Shown in pieces: positions 10,161 to 16,557 of a stretch of DNA of 64,000 bases. The first letter of the stretch is position 1; every line of letters begins with the position of its first letter. The notes below the pieces were generated by a model, which searched no databases, was not told where the DNA came from, and worked only from the letters and a program-made list of their open reading frames with translations. The translations under genes were made by a program, and so were the position numbers. The stretch comes from Pseudomonas sp. NC02 (lineage in GTDB: Bacteria > Pseudomonadota > Gammaproteobacteria > Pseudomonadales > Pseudomonadaceae), in contig NZ_CP025624.1 of NCBI RefSeq assembly GCF_002874965.1, positions 4,588,001-4,652,000 on the forward strand. Reading direction: 5' to 3'.

Positions 10161-11831
10161 TTACTTGACCATCGGCAGGTTCAAACCCTGCTCCTTGGCG
10201 CAATCAATCGCGATCTGGTAGCCCGCATCCGCATGACGCATCACGCCGGTCGCCGGGTCGTTGTGCAGCACGCGCGCGATACGCTCGGCGGCTTCGTCGG
10301 TACCGTCGCAGACAATCACCATGCCCGAGTGCTGGGAGAAGCCCATGCCGACGCCGCCGCCGTGATGCAACGAAACCCAGGTCGCGCCGCTGGCGGTGTT
10401 GAGCAGGGCGTTGAGCAGTGGCCAGTCGGACACGGCGTCGGAGCCGTCCTGCATCGATTCGGTTTCACGGTTGGGGCTGGCCACCGAGCCGGAGTCCAGG
10501 TGGTCGCGGCCGATCACGATGGGTGCCGACAGCTCGCCGCTGCGCACCATTTCGTTGAATGCCAGGCCGAGCTTGGCGCGCTGGCCCAGGCCAACCCAGC
10601 AGATACGCGCCGGCAGGCCCTGGAAGCTGATGCGCTCGCGGGCCATGTCCAGCCAGTTGTGCAGGTGCGCGTCGTCCGGGATCAGCTCTTTGACTTTGGC
10701 GTCGGTCTTGTAGATGTCTTGCGGGTCGCCCGACAGTGCCGCCCAACGGAACGGGCCGATGCCACGGCAGAACAGCGGACGGATGTAGGCCGGGACGAAA
10801 CCCGGGAAGTCGAAGGCGTTTTCCACGCCCACTTCTTGCGCCATCTGACGGATGTTGTTGCCGTAGTCGAACGTCGGGATGCCTTGTTTCTGGAACTCGA
10901 GCATGGCCTTGACGTGCACAGCCATCGACTGCTTGGCGGCCTTGATCACTTCGGCCGGTTCGGTCTTGGCGCGGGCGCGGTATTCGTCCCAGGTCCAGCC
11001 GGCGGGCAGGTAGCCGTTGAGCGGGTCGTGGGCGCTGGTCTGGTCGGTGACCATGTCCGGGCGCACGCCGCGCTTGACCAGTTCCGGAAGGATTTCAGCG
11101 GCGTTGCCCAGCAACGCGATGGAGATCGCCTGGCCGGCCTTGGTGTATTTGTCGATGCGCGCCAGGGCGTCGTCAAGGTCGGTGGCTTGTTCGTCGACGT
11201 AGCGGCTGCTCAGGCGGAAGTCGATGCTGACCTGCTGGCATTCGATGTTCAGCGAGCAGGCACCGGCCAGGGTCGCGGCCAGTGGCTGGGCGCCGCCCAT
11301 GCCGCCGAGGCCGGCAGTCAGGACCCAACGGCCCTTGAGGTCATCGTTGTAGTGCTGGCGACCGGCTTCGACGAAGGTTTCGTAGGTGCCCTGCACGATG
11401 CCCTGGCTGCCGATGTAGATCCAGCTGCCGGCTGTCATCTGGCCGTACATGGCCAGGCCCTTGGCATCCAGTTCGTTGAAATGCTCCCAGCTCGCCCAGT
11501 GCGGTACCAGGTTGGAGTTGGCGATCAGCACGCGCGGGGCGTTGCTGTGGGTCTTGAACACGCCGACGGGTTTGCCGGATTGCACCAGCAGGGTTTCGTC
11601 GTCGTTGAGGTTGGTCAGGCTTTCGACGATCTTGTCGTAGCATTCCCAGTTACGTGCCGCACGGCCGATACCGCCGTACACCACCAGTTCTTTCGGATTT
11701 TCGGCAACCTGCGGGTCGAGGTTGTTCATCAACATGCGCAGCGGCGCTTCAGTCAGCCAGCTTTTGGCGGTCAGCGTGTTGCCGCGTGCGGCACGGATTT
11801 CAACGTCACGGTATTGGGTAGGCTTGGTCAC
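10161..11831 (-). CDS. hutU: Urocanate hydratase
   Basis: The 556-residue protein has the usual HutU length and conserved sequence throughout: [52 protein letters not shown], the NAD-binding [39 protein letters not shown] and the C-terminal [17 protein letters not shown]. It converts urocanate to 4-imidazolone-5-propionate, the second step of histidine degradation. The start is GTG 11831, which gives the typical N-terminus and has GAGGA 8 nt upstream; the frame stays open to 11888. No other canonical hut gene (hutI, hutG, hutC or an intact hutH) is in the window. The operator at 11912-11925 suggests HutC control. Confidence 0.97.
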   Translation of the reverse strand: MTKPTQYRDVEIRAARGNTLTAKSWLTEAPLRMLMNNLDPQVAENPKELVVYGGIGRAARNWECYDKIVESLTNLNDDETLLVQSGKPVGVFKTHSNAPRVLIANSNLVPHWASWEHFNELDAKGLAMYGQMTAGSWIYIGSQGIVQGTYETFVEAGRQHYNDDLKGRWVLTAGLGGMGGAQPLAATLAGACSLNIECQQVSIDFRLSSRYVDEQATDLDDALARIDKYTKAGQAISIALLGNAAEILPELVKRGVRPDMVTDQTSAHDPLNGYLPAGWTWDEYRARAKTEPAEVIKAAKQSMAVHVKAMLEFQKQGIPTFDYGNNIRQMAQEVGVENAFDFPGFVPAYIRPLFCRGIGPFRWAALSGDPQDIYKTDAKVKELIPDDAHLHNWLDMARERISFQGLPARICWVGLGQRAKLGLAFNEMVRSGELSAPIVIGRDHLDSGSVASPNRETESMQDGSDAVSDWPLLNALLNTASGATWVSLHHGGGVGMGFSQHSGMVIVCDGTDEAAERIARVLHNDPATGVMRHADAGYQIAIDCAKEQGLNLPMVK

Positions 11832-12307
11832 AAAAAAATCCTCAACGATCAATGCGCGAACATTGATGGGTGCGAAGAGGATGTTCATGGACTCTTACGC
11901 ACACATCTTTACTTGTACATACAAGCATATGCAAGGTTGTTGCCAACTCCACGCGTCGTTGAACAGAGAGGCCTGTAAGGCGCTGAAACACCTGAGTTGC
12001 GCGGCCAGCCCTCCGCGAACCCATCGCGCGAATCAACCTTGGCGAGGAACTTGCGCACGGTATTGAGGCACAAAGTAACAATCTGCCAGAAGCTGGTGCG
12101 CGCACGAGTAACATCCCACGGCATTGACCAGCGCGCGTGCACCTGTGGTCACAACCCGTTACTGTCGACCCTGGAAGATCCGGCCCGCGGCGAAAACACG
12201 CACTCAAGGCTTTTGAGATTTTCGTGCCAAACCACGGTTTTTCGTACCCAGCCCAGAAATTTGAGAGAAAATGCAAACCCAGCACACGGTCCGTTGTCAT
12301 TTGCCCC
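11832..12307. other. Intergenic region between hutU and the nitrilase-like gene
   Basis: This is a 476-bp divergent promoter region. The hutU side is AT-richer and carries the dyad at 11912-11925. The remainder toward 12307 is GC-rich. I see no convincing gene, repeat or RNA in it; the open frames are arginine- and cysteine-rich on both strands and look spurious. Confidence 0.6.
11912..11925. promoter_or_regulatory. HutC-type operator upstream of hutU
   Basis: CTTGTACATACAAG is a perfect inverted repeat, CTTGTA-CA-TACAAG, 81 bp upstream of the hutU start. It contains the TGTA-N2-TACA core also found at 6273-6288. A further CAAG half-site follows at 11932-11935. Confidence 0.7.
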
Positions 12308-13438
12308 ATGCGTAAACTTCTTGGCTTCACCCTCATCATGGCCCTGGTCGCCGCCGTTTCCGCCTATCTGGTCTGGACCCAGGAGCGCCCCGTGGGCCAT
12401 TACCTGTCCGACCTGCGGATCAACCTGGCCGTCGACCAGGGCGTGCCCGCCGACCGCGGCAACCTGCTGGGCATCCAGCCGGAACTGTTCCCCGCCGACT
12501 ACCAGAGCCTGGAACGCCTGCACCTCAAGCTGGCGGCCTACCTGCAAAACGCCCGTGACCAGGGCCTGATCAACGACAAGACCATCGTGGTACTGCCGGA
12601 ACATATCGGCACCTGGCTGATGGTCAGCGGCGAAAAGAACGAGCTGTACCAGGCCACCAACCTCAAGGAAGCGATGAACTGGTTGTCGGCGAGCAACCCG
12701 CTGCTGTTCCTGCGGGCCTTGATCAGCGCCAAGGGTGACGACCGTATCGACGACGCCTACCTGCGTATGAAGGCCCCGGCCATGGCCCGCGACTATCAAG
12801 TGCTGTTCGGTGGCCTGGCCAAGGAATTCGGCGTGACCCTGGTGGCCGGCTCCATTGCCCTGCCCAACCCGAGCGTCAGCCAGGGCCAGCTGCAGATCGG
12901 CCATGGCGCGCTGTACAACACCAGTGTGGTCTTCGACCGCGATGGCTTGCCGCTGGGCCAGCCGCAACGCCAGCTGTATCCGATTTTTGACGAGCGCGGC
13001 TTTATTGAGCCGGGCGATGAAAACAGCGTCAGCGTGGTCGATACCCCGGCCGGGCGCCTGGGCATCCTGATCGGCAGCGACAGCTGGTACCCGGACAACT
13101 ACCGCAAGCTCAACGAGCAAGGCGCCCAGTTGGTGGCGGTGCCGGCCTTCGTGATTGGCCGCGAGACCTGGGACAAGCCGTGGCGCGGCTTCAAAAGCGT
13201 GTCGACGCCAGCCGAGATCAGCCTCAAGCCCGAAGAGCTCAGCGAAGGCGAAGCCTGGCACCGCCTGACCCTGATCAGCCAGCAACCCATCAGCCAGGCC
13301 ACCGCCGGCATGAGCGTGTTCCTGCGCGGGCAGTTCTTTGACATGGGCAGCGCCGGGCAAAGCTTCCTCAGCAGCAACGGCCAGGTGTTCGCCGACGGCA
13401 ATGCCCGTGGCGCGCGCCTGCTGAACGTGTGGCTGTAA
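12308..13438 (+). CDS. Membrane-anchored nitrilase-fold protein with the catalytic cysteine replaced
   Basis: The 376-residue protein begins with one hydrophobic anchor (residues 4-22) followed by a carbon-nitrogen hydrolase-like domain: TIVVLPEHIGTW with the glutamate at 98, ALYNTSVVFDRDG, and GRLGILIGSDSWYPDNYRKL. Active nitrilases read ICYDSWFPE or similar at the last site; here the cysteine position is glycine 256 (codon GGC, 13073-13075). The region expected to hold the catalytic lysine reads QPQRQLYP, apparently without lysine. It is probably a non-hydrolytic relative with its domain outside the cytosol. The start is the first methionine before the hydrophobic segment; the ribosome-binding site is weak. 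The AraC regulator follows 4 nt after the stop. Confidence 0.75.
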   Translation: MRKLLGFTLIMALVAAVSAYLVWTQERPVGHYLSDLRINLAVDQGVPADRGNLLGIQPELFPADYQSLERLHLKLAAYLQNARDQGLINDKTIVVLPEHIGTWLMVSGEKNELYQATNLKEAMNWLSASNPLLFLRALISAKGDDRIDDAYLRMKAPAMARDYQVLFGGLAKEFGVTLVAGSIALPNPSVSQGQLQIGHGALYNTSVVFDRDGLPLGQPQRQLYPIFDERGFIEPGDENSVSVVDTPAGRLGILIGSDSWYPDNYRKLNEQGAQLVAVPAFVIGRETWDKPWRGFKSVSTPAEISLKPEELSEGEAWHRLTLISQQPISQATAGMSVFLRGQFFDMGSAGQSFLSSNGQVFADGNARGARLLNVWL

Positions 13439-13442
13439 CTCA

Positions 13443-14477
13443 ATGAAGCCGGTGCGGCTTGGGGATTTGTCGGTGGGCTTCGTCCACACCTTGGCCGATG
13501 CGATCCACAGCCATGGCCTGGACCCGCAACCGTTGCTGCTGCAATACGGCCTTGACCCGGCACGCCTGGCCGAGGCGGGTGCACGCTTGTCGATCCCGCG
13601 CTATATGCGCCTGGGCTTTGCGGCCATCCAGTTGACCGGCGACGCCAGCCTGGGCCTGCGCATGGGCCAGCTCAGCCGCCTGAGCCAGGCCGGGCTCGCC
13701 GGGGTCACCGCCGCCCAGGCGCCCACCGTGCGCGAAGCCGCCCGTACCCTGACGCGCTTCGAAGCCTTGTACGGCTCCAACTATCGCGGCCAGTCGAGCT
13801 TTCACGAGGACACGGATGGCGCCTGGTTGCGCTTCTATTCCATCAGCCCCTACAACGCCTACAACCGCTTTGTGGTGGATTCGATCATCGCCGGGTGGCT
13901 GCATCAGTTGTCGAGCCTGAGCCTGCAACCGGTGCAGGCGCAACGCATCGAAATCGAATTCGAAGCACCGGACTACAGCGAGCGCTACAGCGTGCTGGGG
14001 GACTGCCCGATCCAGTTTGGCGCCGAGCACAACCAACTGCGCCTGAGCCAGAAAACCCTGGCCCTGCGCAACCCGGAACACTGCCCGAGTACCTGGCAAT
14101 TACTGGTGCAGTTGTGTGAACGGGAACTGGAGCAGTTGACGCGCACCCGCAGCCTGCGCGAGCGCATTACCCGCTTGCTCGGGCCGATGCTCAATGGTGG
14201 CCGGGAACCCGACCTGGAAGAAGTGGCGTCACGCTTGAAACTGCCGACCTGGACCCTGCGGCGCAAGCTGGCGGAAGAAGGGACTCAGTTCCGGGCGATT
14301 CTCAACGACACTCGCCGCGACCTGGCCATGACCTACATTCGCGATACCGAACTGGCGTTCGGTGAAATTGCCTATTTGCTCGGTTTTGCTTCAGCGGAAG
14401 CCTTTCAACGGGCGTTCAAGCGCTGGAACAGCCAGACCCCAGGGGAATTTCGCCGCAGTCAGCGGCATTCCGCCTGA
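13443..14477 (+). CDS. AraC-family transcriptional regulator (OruR/ArgR-like arrangement)
   Basis: The 344-residue protein has the N-terminal Arabinose_bd-type domain (about residues 25-210) and a C-terminal AraC double helix-turn-helix: LEEVASRLKLPTWTLRRKLAEEG and AFGEIAYLLGFASAEAFQRAFKRWNSQTPGEFR. This subfamily includes activators of amino acid and fatty acid or alcohol catabolism. It starts 4 nt after the nitrilase-like gene and is very likely in the same operon. Its target is unknown; the small acidic-protein gene on the opposite strand just downstream converges with it. Confidence 0.92.
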   Translation: MKPVRLGDLSVGFVHTLADAIHSHGLDPQPLLLQYGLDPARLAEAGARLSIPRYMRLGFAAIQLTGDASLGLRMGQLSRLSQAGLAGVTAAQAPTVREAARTLTRFEALYGSNYRGQSSFHEDTDGAWLRFYSISPYNAYNRFVVDSIIAGWLHQLSSLSLQPVQAQRIEIEFEAPDYSERYSVLGDCPIQFGAEHNQLRLSQKTLALRNPEHCPSTWQLLVQLCERELEQLTRTRSLRERITRLLGPMLNGGREPDLEEVASRLKLPTWTLRRKLAEEGTQFRAILNDTRRDLAMTYIRDTELAFGEIAYLLGFASAEAFQRAFKRWNSQTPGEFRRSQRHSA

Positions 14478-14485
14478 CGTCTGTC

Positions 14486-14572
14486 TTACAGCTCGGTGGC
14501 ATCATCGGCCGGATCCAGCGGATCCAGTTCAAAGGCGTGGTACTCGAGCAATTCTTCCTGGTAATCGTCCAT
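14486..14572 (-). CDS. 28-residue acidic small protein
   Basis: A short frame encodes 28 residues beginning MDDYQEELLEYHAFELDP, with 11 acidic residues and no lysine or arginine. It has an excellent Shine-Dalgarno, AAGGAG six nt before ATG 14572. It is convergent with the AraC gene, whose stop is 9 nt away. I cannot name a family. The strong start site and biased composition argue that it is translated. Confidence 0.65.
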   Translation of the reverse strand: MDDYQEELLEYHAFELDPLDPADDATEL

Positions 14573-14740
14573 GGTTGACTCCTTGTTTTATGAAAAGGGG
14601 TTGCTTAGTGACCTGCACAACCAGCCTAAAGTGCCGTCATGACGAAAAAATGTCCGTGGCATGACGTTCCTGCACTTCAGGATTAAACGTAGCAGGATTG
14701 CCTTGATTTAGCCGGATGAATTTTAGATGCAACTGCAATC

Positions 14741-14754
14741 ATTGCAATTGCAAT
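14741..14754. promoter_or_regulatory. Palindrome ATTGCAATTGCAAT upstream of the orphan E1 C-terminal gene
   Basis: This perfect 14-bp palindrome lies 24 nt before the start at 14778, with a further TGCAACTGCAAT element at 14729-14739. Its TTGCAATTGCAA core is identical to the centre of the larger palindrome at 16477-16500, so the MarR protein encoded between the two E1-type genes may bind both. Confidence 0.6.
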
Positions 14755-14777
14755 CGTAAGCCGAATTCCTTTAGGGT

Positions 14778-15797
14778 ATGGGCACCCGTTGCCAAGCGAC
14801 CCTGCTCATGACTGCCAGCACCGAACGCTCTGCCCTGATCTGCATCGACGCCCTGAATGCAACGCAGCAGCCCCGCTGCTCGCCCCTGTATAGCGTGATG
14901 ACCATGGCCAACACCCTGGAGTCCAGCCGGCAGGCGTGGGTGATTCGCGGCCAGTCGCGCTCACGCCGAGTGGTGAGCTGGCCCACCTGGTTCGCGCGCA
15001 ATACCGGGGAAAAACCCATGCTGTACCTGCACACGGCCGCGTCATCGGCGCAGTTGCGTGCGCTGTCCGGCGAGACCCGTCAGCGGGGCATCCTGTGCAA
15101 CGACAATGCAACCCAGCCCTCCCCTTCACTGCCCTTATGGCTGGCCAGCAATCCTCACTGCACACCTTATGACCCGGCCTCCGGCGAGGAAGCCCGGGCG
15201 ATTGTGCTGGCGGGTTTGCAGGCGCTGTATGTCGACGGCGAGCCGGGGTTCTACTACCTGGCACTGCACGATCAACACGAAGGGCCAGGGCTGAGCCCGC
15301 AGGATAGTGAGCATGCGCTCAGGGGCATGTACCGGGTCTGGCGCTCATACACCAGTGAATTGAGGGTGCGGTTGCTGGGTGCGGGTCGAGCGTTTGAAGA
15401 AGTCGTGCACGCCGCGCAGTTGCTCGAGACGGATTGGAACGTCGAGGCGCAACTGTGGAGTTGCCCCAGCTATACACGGCTGGCCCGCGAAGCGGATGCA
15501 GCGCAACGCTGGAACCGCCTGCACCCGTTGGCACCGAAGCGCAGTTGTCATCTAAGGGATTGCCTGGCTGGGGATGGCGCGCCGGTGGTCGCAGTCACCG
15601 GGTATCCGCAGCCTATCGTCGATCAATTGGCGGGGCATGTGGATGCGCGTTTTGTAGCATTGGGTGCGGGCTCCGTGGAAACGTCAGCACCCAGTCGATA
15701 TTGGGTAGCGGTGCTGGCATTGAAGGCGTTGGCGGATGACGGCTGGATCGAAGCAGAACAGGTGGAGAACGCCCTGAATCGATATCACCTGAAATGA
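14778..15797 (+). CDS. Orphan protein related to the C-terminal part of homodimeric pyruvate dehydrogenase E1
   Basis: The 339-residue protein aligns by eye with the last third of the E1 encoded at 16558-19227: CTPYDPASGEEARAIVLAG matches CISYDPTFAFELAVIIREG, ALRGMYRVWRS matches ILKGMYRLKAA, RVRLLGAGRAFEEVVHAAQLL matches RVQLMGSGSILREVIAAADLL, and both end near VLALKALADDGWIEAEQVENAL versus ALAALKALADDGLISRARVAEAI. The thiamine-diphosphate domain is absent, so it cannot be an E1 alone. It may bind another E1 or E2 subunit, or be a decaying paralogue. Its intact frame, GMYR segment and promoter palindrome favour a maintained gene. ATG 14808 is an alternative start; neither has a strong ribosome-binding site. 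Confidence 0.75.
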   Translation: MGTRCQATLLMTASTERSALICIDALNATQQPRCSPLYSVMTMANTLESSRQAWVIRGQSRSRRVVSWPTWFARNTGEKPMLYLHTAASSAQLRALSGETRQRGILCNDNATQPSPSLPLWLASNPHCTPYDPASGEEARAIVLAGLQALYVDGEPGFYYLALHDQHEGPGLSPQDSEHALRGMYRVWRSYTSELRVRLLGAGRAFEEVVHAAQLLETDWNVEAQLWSCPSYTRLAREADAAQRWNRLHPLAPKRSCHLRDCLAGDGAPVVAVTGYPQPIVDQLAGHVDARFVALGAGSVETSAPSRYWVAVLALKALADDGWIEAEQVENALNRYHLK

Positions 15798-15823
15798 CGA
15801 TCTGCAATCCATCGCAGATCAAA

Positions 15824-15912
15824 TGTGGGAGCGGGCTTGCTCGCGAAGACGGTGTACCTGTTGATATTACTGTTGCTGACACACCGCTTTCGCGAGCAAG
15901 CCCGCTCCCACA
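15824..15912. repeat. REP doublet (REPIN-like), TGTGGGAGCGGGCTTGCTCG type
   Basis: Perfect 24-nt arms at 15824-15847 and 15889-15912 in inverted orientation flank a 41-nt spacer, between the orphan E1-like gene and marR. Further copies of the same class occur at 43060, 44522, 48174 and 60933. Confidence 0.9.
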
Positions 15913-15941
15913 CGGAATCCGCGTCGCCTGGAGTCTTTGCT

Positions 15942-16412
15942 TCAGGTCTTACGTCGCCCGCGGGTCTGCACGCCCGCCTCCATCGCCAGCCCCGCGGTAC
16001 GTTCCAATGCCTCGGCAAAAACCCGGCGTTGCTCGCTGTCGAGCTGCGACAAAAACAATTCATCCACGCTGCTTTCGTAGATTTTCCACATCTTTTTACG
16101 CAATACCCGGCCCGCGTCGGTGATCGAGACAAAGGCAGCACGCCCGTCACCGTCGGAGCGCGAACGCACCACCAGGCCGTCCTTTTCCAGGCGGTCGACC
16201 AGGCGCGTCAGGTTGTAGCGTTCGATGGCCAGCACATCGGCCAATTCGTGCATGCGCCGGGTGCCATCGGGGCCACTTTCCAGGCCCCACAAAGCGTCGT
16301 ACCAGGCATACGGCGGCAGACCGGCATCGGCCAGGCGCCGTTCGATTTCACGGATGACCGTCCTGTGGGCCCGAACAAAACGGAACCAGACATCAGGCTC
16401 TTTCGACGACAT
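15942..16412 (-). CDS. MarR-family transcriptional regulator
   Basis: The 156-residue protein has the MarR winged-helix layout: YDALWGLESGPDGTRRMHELADVL, then the recognition helix IERYNLTRLVDRLEKDGLVVR and wing SDGDGRAAFVSITDAGR. ATG 16412 is preferred to an in-frame TTG at 16436. It is divergent from the E1 gene at 16558, and the 24-bp palindrome at 16477-16500 lies between them. A related palindrome before 14778 suggests that it also controls the orphan E1-like gene. The likely effector is a 2-oxoacid or its precursor, which is an inference. Confidence 0.9.
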   Translation of the reverse strand: MSSKEPDVWFRFVRAHRTVIREIERRLADAGLPPYAWYDALWGLESGPDGTRRMHELADVLAIERYNLTRLVDRLEKDGLVVRSRSDGDGRAAFVSITDAGRVLRKKMWKIYESSVDELFLSQLDSEQRRVFAEALERTAGLAMEAGVQTRGRRKT

Positions 16413-16476
16413 GCAACACCATCCGGGGAATTTCAAGAAGGTTGCAATAGTAGCTCATCCCGCGCTAGATTCAGCC

Positions 16477-16500
16477 ATGTAGTTGCAATTGCAACTACAT
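16477..16500. promoter_or_regulatory. 24-bp perfect palindrome between marR and the E1 gene
   Basis: The half-site ATGTAGTTGCAA (16477-16488) is followed directly by its exact reverse complement (16489-16500), 57 bp before the E1 start and 65 bp before the marR start. The size and position fit a MarR dimer operator. The related element GTTGCAATAG at 16441-16450 may be an additional half-site. Confidence 0.8.
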
Positions 16501-16557
16501 TCGCAAAGCTCCCACAAGGAGCCCACACGCTGAAACCCGTCCACCCTGGAGCCTGAC

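Noticed and set aside
10233..11978. 581-residue plus-strand open frame opposite hutU
   Set aside because: It is the antisense of a conserved enzyme; low-complexity composition and no ribosome-binding support.
11842..12339. 165-residue minus-strand frame upstream of hutU
   Set aside because: It crosses the hutU operator and promoter region and overlaps the nitrilase-like gene start; rich in Arg and Cys without motif.
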